Assembly: GCA_020355945.1 (NCBI GenBank)
Contig: CP070627.1
Coordinates: 2,102,189-2,107,597, forward strand
Direction: 5' to 3'
Length of the DNA stretch: 5,409 bases
Origin: Candidatus Aminicenantota bacterium
Lineage (GTDB): Bacteria > Acidobacteriota > Aminicenantia > UBA2199
Made by a program: the position numbers and the translations under genes. The first letter of the stretch is position 1. Each line of letters opens with the position of its first letter. Shown here in pieces: positions 1-5,409 of this stretch. Under the pieces are notes generated by a model that worked only from the letters and a program-made list of their open reading frames with translations, was not told where the DNA came from and searched no databases.

Positions 1-794
1 AACCCTTTATTGTAGGTTCCAAACCAAAGATTTCCTTTACTGTCCTCATAAATCGACCATATATAATCGTTTGGGTGATTCATTTTTGAGCTGTAATGTT
101 TAAACGTGCCATTGTTAAATAGGTTTAAACCGCCCCCATAAGTGCCAACCCAGAGATTTCCGTTACGATCCTCAAGGATTGACAATACATGGTTAGAGGA
201 GAGTCCGTCTTTTTGGGAAAAACCAGTGAATTTTCCTTGTTTAAAAAGATTCAAGCCGCCGTCGAAGGTTCCGATCCATAGATTTCCTGCGCGGTCCTTA
301 TAGATTGTTCTCACCCGGTTACTGGACAGGCCGTCTTCGGTTGTATAAGCTTTAAATTTTCCCTTTTTATACCGGAGCAAACCACCGCCAACGGTACCAA
401 TCCATAGATTTCCTTTACCGTCTTCCAACAGGCTGTGGACATAATCTTCTTTTATTTCCCTGGTATTTCTTGAATTGAATATATAAAATTGATGTCCATT
501 AAAACGTACCAATCCAGTCAGGGTACCCAGCCAAATATAACCGTCTTGAGTTTGAATAATAGAGAATATACAACTATTGGGCAAACCATCGTCTGCCTGC
601 CGGACTTCATGAATATAGTCTGATATTTCTGTGCCCGGATCAAGGGGAAACATGTGAAATGACTGCAACAAAAAGAAGAAAAAGAAACAGAAGATGGTAA
701 TCACAAAAAGATGCAGCCCCCCTTTGTCTCCCTTCATTCGATTTCTATGGTGATATCTTTCACTGTGTTCATTGGAGTTAACATTGTTTTTCAT
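1..794 (-). CDS. Reg_prop beta-propeller membrane sensor, N-terminal part (runs off left edge)
   Basis: The 264 codons read here give the N-terminus of a membrane sensor paralogous to the protein at 936-3614. Residues 1-27 are charged and His/Arg-rich. Residues 28-45 are a very Phe-rich hydrophobic segment (VITIFCFFFF...), a signal anchor or signal peptide. From about residue 57 the sequence matches the neighbour (EISDYIHEV...DDGLP, then QTQDGYIWLGT). Reg_prop blades follow, with NLWIGT/NLWVGT/NLWFGT at residues 129-134, 171-176, 213-218 and 255-260, a regular 42-residue spacing. In this family such propellers form the extracytoplasmic ligand-sensing part of hybrid two-component systems or of AraC-linked regulators. 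The output domain lies outside the window, so the class is undecided. I chose ATG 794 because AGGAG lies 7 nt upstream; the in-frame ATG at 809 would overlap that site. It follows the regulator gene on the same strand after 141 nt and may have its own promoter. Confidence 0.93.
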   Translation of the reverse strand, partial: MKNNVNSNEHSERYHHRNRMKGDKGGLHLFVITIFCFFFFFLLQSFHMFPLDPGTEISDYIHEVRQADDGLPNSCIFSIIQTQDGYIWLGTLTGLVRFNGHQFYIFNSRNTREIKEDYVHSLLEDGKGNLWIGTVGGGLLRYKKGKFKAYTTEDGLSSNRVRTIYKDRAGNLWIGTFDGGLNLFKQGKFTGFSQKDGLSSNHVLSILEDRNGNLWVGTYGGGLNLFNNGTFKHYSSKMNHPNDYIWSIYEDSKGNLWFGTYNKG

Positions 795-801
795 ATCACA
801 T

Positions 802-806
802 CTCCT
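802..806 (-). promoter_or_regulatory. Ribosome binding site deciding start 794
   Basis: AGGAG on the minus strand lies 7 nt before ATG 792-794. An in-frame ATG at 807-809 overlaps the far side of this site and has no Shine-Dalgarno sequence of its own at a usable distance, so 794 is preferred. Confidence 0.75.
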
Positions 807-833
807 CATAATCGCACAGGTTGTTCATTTTTA

Positions 834-841
834 TATACGGA
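834..841 (-). promoter_or_regulatory. TCCGTATA motif upstream of the left propeller gene
   Basis: Read on the minus strand this is ATCCGTATATAAAA, 39 nt before the start codon at 794. The TATATA/TATAAA part resembles a -10 box. A weak -35-like CAGACA lies about 18 nt further upstream. The same octamer in the same orientation precedes two other genes in this window. A promoter or operator role is inference from this recurrence and the position. Confidence 0.4.
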
Positions 842-935
842 TGTAATGGCAAAAATGTCTGGAAAAAAATGTAAATTTTCATCTTGCCTATAAATTGCTG
901 GTTAAATAGTGAGGTTTTTTTTGCCTGACCCTTTT

Positions 936-3614
936 TCAAGCTTGAAATCCTGGGGAATATCCTTTAGATTTATCTTTTAAGAAATCGTTTCGCTCTTTTT
1001 TAAAATCAGAAGGCGTCATGTTAACATTTTTCTTAAAGGCACGATTAAACGCCGATTTGGAATTAAAACCCACCTCAAACGCAACTCCCAGGATGGGCAA
1101 ATGATTTTTTGAATCGCTTAATATCTTCTTGGCTTCCTCAATCCGGTAGTGATTGATAAAATCATAAAAATTCTGGTTTAATCTCGCATTGATTACCTGG
1201 GAAAGATAATGATGGGGGATCATAATGTCTTCAGATAATTTATGAAGACTTATATCCGGGTTGAGATAGGGTTTTTTACTTTCCATGAAATGAAGAAGCC
1301 TTTTTAAATACTTTTCAGCGGTTTCAAATGTCAAGCGTGCTTTTTCATACTTTTTCCTTTCTCTTATGATGATTTGCCTGACCCGAAGCCAATGAATCCC
1401 TATACCCATTGCCAGGACACAAAGTATACATGTCCCGTAAAACCAATAGGTCTGGTAAAAAAAGGGTTTTAGGTTGAAATAAAAGGAGGCACCGGTTTTA
1501 TTCCAGGTTCCGTCATTATTACAGGCGATTACACGAAAACAATAGGAACCTGGAGGAATATTGGTGTAACAGGCGGTCCTATCCGTGGGAGAACCGGCAT
1601 CAATCCATTCTTTTTCAAAACCTTCCAGTTTGTATTTGAATTTCATTTTTTTAGGGGCCACAAAACTCGGAGCCGTGTAATGAAATTCAAATCTCCGCTT
1701 TCCCGGGGAGATTTCAATATCCTGTATGGTGTCAATAACGGCATCATCGATTTTAATTTTCTCAATGATTACTGTAGGGATGATGGGGTTGGTTTTAATG
1801 TTATTGGGATCAATGATAACAACGCCTTTTACAGTTGGGAACCATAATCTGCCATCCCGGGTTTTCCATCCTGCGGGCTGACTGCCGCCGGTGCATTCGC
1901 TGTTCTTCATGCCATCTGTTTTCCCATAGGAGATGCATCGAATGGAATGCCTCTTGCCCTGGTCTAACTGGTTAAGCTCCTGCTTACTTACCCGGAAAAT
2001 GCCTTTGTTGCAGCTCATCCAGAAGTTTTCTTTTTCATCTTCCAGAAGCTGGAATATAAGATTATTGAAAAGCCCCTGTTTTGTGGTGTAAGCGGTAAAT
2101 TTTCCTGCTTTAAATCGGATCAACCCCCCACCAATTGTGCCGAGCCAGAGATTTTCTTCTTTATCCTCATAAATGGTTAATATACAGTGATCAGGCAATA
2201 TTCCCGCTGCATTATAGGTTTTAAATGTCTCCTCCCTGAATTGCACCAATCCTCCAAAGGCTGTACCAATCCAGAGATTTCCCTTGCTGTCTTCAAGCAA
2301 TGCATACACGAAGTTGTTGGGAAGGCCATTTTTTGTGGTATAATTGGTAAAACTGCCATTTTTAAACCTGTCAAGTCCCTGGCCATTGGTGCCAATCCAG
2401 AGACTCCCATCCCGGCTCTCATAAATTGTGTTTATATGATTGCTGGAAAGGCCATTTTCCGTGGTGTACACGGTAAACTTATTATTGTTGAATCGATTCA
2501 AACCACCACCGTGGGTACCGATCCATAAGTTTCCCCGGCGGTCCTCATAAATCGAGCGCACAACGTCACTGGAAAGCCCCTCTTTAATGGTGTATGTTTT
2601 GAATTTATTATTTTTCAATTGACTTAATCCACCACCTATTGTACCAAACCATAATGTTCCGCTGTGATCCTCGAAGATGGGAAAAACCACGCCTTTAGGA
2701 AGTCCCTCTTTGGTGGTGCAGGTTTTAAATTTGCTGTGTTTCCATTGGCACAATCCTCCCCCCCCTGTGCCAATCCATAGATTCCCCTCTTGATCTTCAC
2801 AGATTGAGAACACCGCGTCACTGGAAAGTCCCTTTTCAACGGTGTAATTGACCAATTTTCCATCTATAAACCGGTTTAATCCGTCATATGTTCCGATCCA
2901 GAGGCTCCCTGATTTATCCTCCAGTATTGACCACACGTGATTGTTGGAAAGTCCATGTTTTTTGGTGAAGGTTTTGAATTTACCGTCTTTCAAGCGGTTC
3001 AGTCCTCCACCTCCTGTGCCAATCCATAGATTCCCTTTTCGATCCTCATAGATTGACAACACGGTACTGTTTGACAGTCCTTTTTTCGTGTTGTAGGTGG
3101 TAAATTTCCCCTCTTTGAATCGGATCAGTCCCCCACCGTGGGTACCAATCCAGATACTCCCTTCTCGGTCTTCGCAGAGCGACATCACGATATCATCCGG
3201 TGCTCCTATTTTTGAGCGGAAGCTGGTAAACTTCCCGGCTTTGAATCGGAGCAGCCCGCCGCCGTCGGTACCGATCCAGAGGCTTCCTTCCCGGTCCTCT
3301 ATAAGTGCATGTACATAATTTATCCTGATTTCCGGTGTGTTTTCATTATTAAATGTTACAAACTTAACGCCGTCAAAACGCGCAATCCCTTCCTGGGTTG
3401 CTACCCAGATATAACCATCACGAGTTTGAAGGATTACTCGTATATAGTTCTGTGGTAATCCATCATCGATTTGCCAGACTTCCCGGACATAATCCGATAC
3501 TTCCGGGCCGCGCTCGAAGCGATCAAAAGGAAGCGGAAGCATTGGGAACCATTGAAAAAAAAGAAAACAAAAGATGGCAGCCGCAAGAAAATAATGATTC
3601 TTTTCATTTTTCAT
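936..3614 (-). CDS. Transmembrane Reg_prop/Y_Y_Y sensor fused directly to an AraC-family DNA-binding domain
   Basis: This complete 892-residue protein probably senses an extracytoplasmic ligand and regulates transcription directly. Residues 8-26 are an N-terminal membrane segment. Residues 40 to about 605 are a beta-propeller built of Reg_prop repeats (SLWIGTDGGGLLRF type), consistent with the 14-blade double propellers of hybrid sensor systems. Residues 640-715 are a Y_Y_Y domain (FEFHYTAPSF, YKLEGFEKEW, YTNIPPGSYCFRV). Residues 722-744 are a second membrane segment. Residues 745-785 are a charged, probably helical linker. Residues 785-875 are an AraC-type double helix-turn-helix ending in the family signature (VAFEVGFNSKSAFNRAFKK...TPSDFKK). 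No histidine kinase or receiver domain lies between membrane and HTH, and the 40-residue linker has no room for them. The layout is therefore like SusR rather than a hybrid two-component system. The start is ATG 3614, chosen over TTG 3623 because of AAGGAGG at 3625-3631. The gene diverges from the peptide gene at 3979. Domain calls are confident; ligand and targets are unknown. Confidence 0.95.
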   Translation of the reverse strand: MKNEKNHYFLAAAIFCFLFFQWFPMLPLPFDRFERGPEVSDYVREVWQIDDGLPQNYIRVILQTRDGYIWVATQEGIARFDGVKFVTFNNENTPEIRINYVHALIEDREGSLWIGTDGGGLLRFKAGKFTSFRSKIGAPDDIVMSLCEDREGSIWIGTHGGGLIRFKEGKFTTYNTKKGLSNSTVLSIYEDRKGNLWIGTGGGGLNRLKDGKFKTFTKKHGLSNNHVWSILEDKSGSLWIGTYDGLNRFIDGKLVNYTVEKGLSSDAVFSICEDQEGNLWIGTGGGGLCQWKHSKFKTCTTKEGLPKGVVFPIFEDHSGTLWFGTIGGGLSQLKNNKFKTYTIKEGLSSDVVRSIYEDRRGNLWIGTHGGGLNRFNNNKFTVYTTENGLSSNHINTIYESRDGSLWIGTNGQGLDRFKNGSFTNYTTKNGLPNNFVYALLEDSKGNLWIGTAFGGLVQFREETFKTYNAAGILPDHCILTIYEDKEENLWLGTIGGGLIRFKAGKFTAYTTKQGLFNNLIFQLLEDEKENFWMSCNKGIFRVSKQELNQLDQGKRHSIRCISYGKTDGMKNSECTGGSQPAGWKTRDGRLWFPTVKGVVIIDPNNIKTNPIIPTVIIEKIKIDDAVIDTIQDIEISPGKRRFEFHYTAPSFVAPKKMKFKYKLEGFEKEWIDAGSPTDRTACYTNIPPGSYCFRVIACNNDGTWNKTGASFYFNLKPFFYQTYWFYGTCILCVLAMGIGIHWLRVRQIIIRERKKYEKARLTFETAEKYLKRLLHFMESKKPYLNPDISLHKLSEDIMIPHHYLSQVINARLNQNFYDFINHYRIEEAKKILSDSKNHLPILGVAFEVGFNSKSAFNRAFKKNVNMTPSDFKKERNDFLKDKSKGYSPGFQA
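2028..3284 (-). repeat. Ten consecutive propeller repeats of about 126 bp, coding
   Basis: Within the regulator gene, residues 111-529 split into ten consecutive units. Nine are 42 residues and one (237-277) is 41 because a Gly is missing in its GTYDGLNRF loop. Each unit starts near (S/N/T)LW(I/F/L)GT, continues with GGGL..(F/L)K..KF..Y, then GLS...V and ends with EDR.G. At DNA level the WIGT segment recurs as variants of 'ccaatccagag' on the plus strand. Two further degenerate blades (residues 530-588 and 589-610) and one initial blade (67-110) flank the regular array. The DNA copies have drifted, so this is an old protein repeat rather than a recent tandem duplication. Confidence 0.9.
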
Positions 3615-3624
3615 TGCCCCCAAC

Positions 3625-3631
3625 CCTCCTT
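3625..3631 (-). promoter_or_regulatory. Ribosome binding site deciding start 3614
   Basis: AAGGAGG on the minus strand lies 10 nt before ATG 3612-3614. A longer reading from TTG 3621-3623 would place the start codon directly against this site, too close to be used, so the three extra residues are left out. Confidence 0.75.
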
Positions 3632-3684
3632 CATCATTTGTTTATCCTTCTTAACCTCTTATCATTAATAAGTTTACATTGTTT

Positions 3685-3692
3685 TATACGGA
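3685..3692 (-). promoter_or_regulatory. TCCGTATA motif upstream of the AraC-linked regulator
   Basis: On the minus strand this reads ATATCCGTATAAAAC, 70 nt before ATG 3614. TATAAA would serve as a -10 box, but no convincing -35 lies 16-18 nt upstream, so it may instead be a factor-dependent promoter or an operator. It is the second of three copies in the window. Confidence 0.4.
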
Positions 3693-3860
3693 TATCACCC
3701 TCAAATATGGAATCAATTGTTCTGCCTTCAGTTATCTTTATAAACATTTCCGGTTTAAAGTGCAGCAATTTTATTTCCAGGCAAATAAGAAAAAAATGTC
3801 CTTTCTTTTGTAATTTAGAGTATTCCCATCTTACCAGGTGGGTCGAATTCCAGGGGATAG

Positions 3861-3890
3861 GCTGTTTTTCTCAGTGCTGAAAAAAAGACC
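3861..3890. repeat. Imperfect palindrome in the divergent region
   Basis: The arms are centred on TG at 3875-3876 (CTCAG-TG-CTGA core flanked by T5 and A-run arms and by GGCTG/AGACC ends). Of the 14 opposed positions, 11 are complementary. The 2-nt loop makes an RNA hairpin awkward, so if it is functional a DNA operator is more likely. It ends about 90 nt before the peptide start codon. A-T runs inflate the match, so confidence is low. Confidence 0.3.
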
Positions 3891-3898
3891 TTCCTTAT

Positions 3899-3923
3899 AA
3901 GCGAGAACGCAAAATTTTCGCTT
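3899..3923 (+). repeat. Inverted repeat / hairpin upstream of the peptide gene
   Basis: AAGCGAGAA (3899-3907) faces TTTTCGCTT (3915-3923) across a 7-nt loop. This is a 9-bp stem with one G-U wobble. It lies 55 nt before the peptide start codon and just upstream of a weak -10-like TATAGT at 3933-3938. It could be an operator in the peptide promoter or, if transcription starts earlier, a leader hairpin. The sequence alone does not decide. Confidence 0.4.
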
Positions 3924-3966
3924 CCATACCATTATAGTGGCATGAAAATGAAAAAAAAATGAGGAC

Positions 3967-3973
3967 AAGGAGG
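3967..3973 (+). promoter_or_regulatory. Ribosome binding site of the peptide gene
   Basis: A full AAGGAGG lies 5 nt before ATG 3979. This near-perfect Shine-Dalgarno site is strong support that the short frame is translated. Confidence 0.8.
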
Positions 3974-3978
3974 TAACC

Positions 3979-4152
3979 ATGAAGACCAAAACGTTTAACA
4001 AAAAGTTATCGTTAAACAAGCAAACCATTGCTCGCCTGGAAAACGGTGAGATAAGAGAGGTTTTAGGGGGCAGCGGTGTAGAGAGCTGCGGTGGCTGCAT
4101 CCCCAAAACTGAAGAGTACATCACCTGCTGGTGTACGGAATTCCCCTGTTAA
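3979..4152 (+). CDS. RiPP precursor peptide, class I lanthipeptide-like, double-glycine leader
   Basis: The 57-residue product has a leader and a Cys-rich core. The leader (1-31) contains FNKKLSLNKQTIARLENGEI, the KLSLxKxTIAxL pattern known from class I lanthipeptide and 'natural product precursor' families. It ends in a double-glycine site: Leu-12, Glu-8, Ile-7, Val-4, Gly-2 and Gly-1 all fit the classic GG-leader consensus cut by C39-peptidase transporters. The core (32-57) starts SGVESCGGCIP. It has Cys at 37, 40, 50, 52 and a C-terminal Cys57, with Ser32, Ser36, Thr44, Thr49 and Thr53 as possible dehydration sites for lanthionine rings. AAGGAGG sits 5 nt upstream of the ATG. The gene diverges from the AraC-linked sensor, and a GC-rich hairpin follows 31 nt after the stop. 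No LanB/LanC or transporter is in view, so the modification type is not proven; disulfide or other thiol-based chemistry is possible. Confidence 0.88.
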   Translation: MKTKTFNKKLSLNKQTIARLENGEIREVLGGSGVESCGGCIPKTEEYITCWCTEFPC

Positions 4153-4183
4153 AATGTACTGAGAACCAGGTAATGAATGGGAC

Positions 4184-4224
4184 TGTGCACGGTGTCGCGT
4201 GCCGCGTGCCGCGCACCGTGCACA
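4184..4224 (+). terminator. GC-rich hairpin after the peptide gene (terminator or repetitive palindrome)
   Basis: TGTGCACGGTG (4184-4194) and CACCGTGCACA (4214-4224) are perfect 11-bp arms. The inner 19 nt contain CGCG at 4196-4199 and 4210-4213, which extend the stem past a one-base bulge. The loop region is itself a tandem CGCGTGC-CGCGTGC-CGCG. The tract after the stem (TGTTCCATTTTGTTTCC) is T-rich but not a clean U-run, so an intrinsic terminator is plausible yet not textbook. The high GC against an AT-rich background also fits a dispersed REP-like palindrome. Confidence 0.6.
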
Positions 4225-4246
4225 TGTTCCATTTTGTTTCCTATTT

Positions 4247-4254
4247 TCCGTATA
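4247..4254 (+). promoter_or_regulatory. TCCGTATA motif upstream of the esterase gene
   Basis: TTTTCCGTATATATTAAAGG lies after the hairpin and the octamer ends 34 nt before ATG 4289. TATATT could be a -10 box. Together with the hairpin it suggests that the esterase-family gene has its own transcription start rather than relying only on read-through from the peptide gene. It is the third copy of the motif in the window. Confidence 0.4.
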
Positions 4255-4273
4255 TATTAAAGGAAATTAAAAC

Positions 4274-4280
4274 GAGGAGG
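4274..4280 (+). promoter_or_regulatory. Ribosome binding site of the esterase-family gene
   Basis: GAGGAGG lies 8 nt before ATG 4289 and fixes the start that yields the lipoprotein signal. Confidence 0.75.
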
Positions 4281-4288
4281 TATTAACG

Positions 4289-5409
4289 ATGGAAAATAAA
4301 ATCAGGTCAATTTTTATCATTTTTTTGATTGTCCTGCAATTGCTTGCTTTTTCATGCAAAGTAAAAAAAGATGACAGCCAATCAACCCCGGTGCCCCTAA
4401 CCGAAGAGCAGCAGCAGTTGGTACAGGAGTTGAATCAATTGTTGATCCCCCTGGGTGCCTCACCCCTTGTATTGACCGACAATGAATTAAGTGTTTTGGA
4501 CCAGTTAAGAGATGTAAAAATCATTGGTCTGGGTGAAGCCACCCACGGCACCAAAGAGTTTTTCCAGATGAAACACCGGGTATTTCAATACCTGGTGGAG
4601 AACTGCGGGCACAAAGTGTTTGGGTTCGAAGCGGATTTTGCCGAGTCCATCTATTTGAATAACTATGTCACCAAAGGAGAGGGAAACCTGACAGAGCTGA
4701 TGAGAGACAGGATGCATTTCTGGACCTGGAGTACAGTGGAGGTCAGGCAATTGTTGGAATGGATGCGGGAATACAACACCGGCAAGGCAGAAGAGGATCA
4801 AATCCATTATTATGGTTTTGATTGTCAATATACAACTTATCAGCCGGATATGCTCCTTGAGTATTTGCAGCGCACCCTGCCCGCCCTCTGGGAAACCGCA
4901 TCCGCTGTACTGGAGGAAGTAGAAGCGCTTTCTTCTTCAGATTATAAAAGTATGTCCGAAGAGGCATACAACCACCACAAGACCCAATTGGAATCTTTGC
5001 AGGATCAATTGATCAGTAATAAAGATTCATTGGTGGCCAATTCTTCCCTTGAGGAATACGAGATCAGCAAACAGTTGCTGAATACTGTGATCCAGGCCAT
5101 TATTGTGAGGTACCACGCTGCCAAAGGGATTTCCACTACTGATTCACGCGATCGGTTTATGGCAGAGAATGCGTTGTGGATTGCTGATTTTTTCGGGCAG
5201 GACACCAAAATCACTTTATGGGCTCATAACGGTCACGTGGCCAGGAACAGCTCTTACAGTGGGGATAGGGCTATGGGGTACTACTTAAATGAAGCGTTGG
5301 GTGACCTTTACCGGGTGGTTGCCTTTGCTTTTTCGCAAGGAAGCTTTACAGCAGTGGGCAGGGATCAATATGGGAATCCCACCGGTGAAATGACCCATGA
5401 GATCACCAC
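4289..5409 (+). CDS. Erythromycin esterase-family lipoprotein (partial, runs off right edge)
   Basis: The 373 codons read contain the hallmarks of the erythromycin esterase (Ere) family. GLGEATHG at residues 80-87 carries the Glu83/His86 pair; the His corresponds, from memory of the family, to the catalytic His46 of EreB. MKHR (94-97), FGFEAD (111-116), DSRDRFMAEN (285-294) and WAHNGHVAR (310-319, with His313 and His316) are the other conserved active-site blocks. Residues 5-22 are hydrophobic and end in AFSC, so Cys23 probably carries a lipid: an extracytoplasmic lipoprotein rather than a cytosolic resistance enzyme. Residues 205-275 are a helical insertion. Most chromosomal members have unknown substrates, so macrolide hydrolysis should not be assumed. 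It lies 136 nt downstream of the peptide gene on the same strand, separated by a hairpin. The C-terminus is missing only because the window ends. Confidence 0.92.
   Translation, partial: MENKIRSIFIIFLIVLQLLAFSCKVKKDDSQSTPVPLTEEQQQLVQELNQLLIPLGASPLVLTDNELSVLDQLRDVKIIGLGEATHGTKEFFQMKHRVFQYLVENCGHKVFGFEADFAESIYLNNYVTKGEGNLTELMRDRMHFWTWSTVEVRQLLEWMREYNTGKAEEDQIHYYGFDCQYTTYQPDMLLEYLQRTLPALWETASAVLEEVEALSSSDYKSMSEEAYNHHKTQLESLQDQLISNKDSLVANSSLEEYEISKQLLNTVIQAIIVRYHAAKGISTTDSRDRFMAENALWIADFFGQDTKITLWAHNGHVARNSSYSGDRAMGYYLNEALGDLYRVVAFAFSQGSFTAVGRDQYGNPTGEMTHEIT

Larger units (their letters stand above)
3615..3978. other. Divergent intergenic region between regulator and peptide gene
   Basis: The region holds 364 nt with no convincing gene. 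It carries the ribosome sites of both flanking genes (AAGGAGG at 3625-3631 and 3967-3973), the TCCGTATA motif on the regulator side and two inverted repeats on the peptide side (3861-3890, 3899-3923). A run of nine A at 3951-3959 precedes the peptide gene's ribosome site. A weak -10-like TATAGT lies at 3933-3938 without a clear -35. Because the two genes are divergent, this is where an autoregulating AraC-type factor would be expected to bind (inference). Confidence 0.6.

Noticed and set aside
711..893. Plus-strand 60-codon frame across the start of the left gene
   Set aside because: It is antisense to the membrane segment and start region of a clear gene and has no ribosome site.
2028..3284. 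Regular about 126-bp spacing considered as a CRISPR or satellite array
   Set aside because: The period equals 42 codons and is conserved at protein level with drifted DNA; it is a coding propeller array.
2177..3318. Several open frames on both strands inside the propeller region
   Set aside because: They are frame shadows of the 42-residue repeats; the repeat bias keeps other frames open.
936..3614. Full hybrid two-component system
   Set aside because: No HisKA, HATPase or receiver motifs lie between the second membrane segment and the AraC domain.
3615..3623. TTG start at 3623 adding Met-Gly-Ala to the AraC-linked regulator
   Set aside because: It directly abuts the AAGGAGG site; the ATG at 3614 has usable spacing.
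3398..3880. Plus-strand open frame of 160 codons
   Set aside because: It begins inside the antisense of the propeller gene, has no ribosome site, and its product is low-complexity with no recognisable domain.
3942..3962. Mini-ORF (MKMKKK) before the peptide gene as a leader peptide for attenuation
   Set aside because: It has no ribosome site and arises from an A-rich tract; nothing downstream looks like an attenuator.
3831..4124. Minus-strand open frame of 97 codons overlapping the peptide gene
   Set aside because: It is antisense to the well-supported precursor, lacks a Shine-Dalgarno site and shows no family features.
4505..5214. Three minus-strand frames within the esterase gene
   Set aside because: They are antisense to conserved Ere motifs and have no features of their own.

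Overview
The window looks like part of a chromosome from a Gram-negative, environmental or uncultured bacterium. Large membrane sensors with Reg_prop propellers and a lipoprotein-type signal point that way. A peptide with a TIARL...GG leader resembles class I lanthipeptide and 'natural product' precursors of Bacteroidota and Acidobacteriota/Aminicenantes-type lineages. All four genes have strong Shine-Dalgarno sites (AGGAG, AAGGAGG, AAGGAGG, GAGGAGG). That argues against Bacteroidota, which mostly lack them, and slightly favours an Aminicenantes/Acidobacteriota-like host. This assignment is inference from memory of the families.

Layout: the left two thirds is on the minus strand. Positions 936-3614 hold a complete 892-residue membrane regulator: N-terminal membrane segment, extracytoplasmic double beta-propeller, Y_Y_Y domain, second membrane segment and a cytoplasmic AraC-type DNA-binding domain. 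Downstream of it, 141 nt away, is the start of a paralogue (794 to beyond the left edge) that shows the same membrane segment and propeller start. The right third is on the plus strand: a 57-codon RiPP precursor gene at 3979-4152, a GC-rich hairpin at 4184-4224, and an erythromycin-esterase-family lipoprotein from 4289 to beyond the right edge.

The 364-nt divergent gap (3615-3978) separates the receptor-regulator from the peptide gene and holds inverted repeats and a candidate promoter motif. An 8-bp motif, TCCGTATA, lies 34-70 nt upstream of three of the four starts, always in the coding orientation.

Working model (inference): a small Cys-rich modified peptide is made next to a membrane-spanning one-protein sensor/transcription factor that could control it, with an extracytoplasmic esterase-fold enzyme beside it. 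No LanB, LanC, protease-transporter or other modification enzyme is visible, so these would have to lie outside the window.
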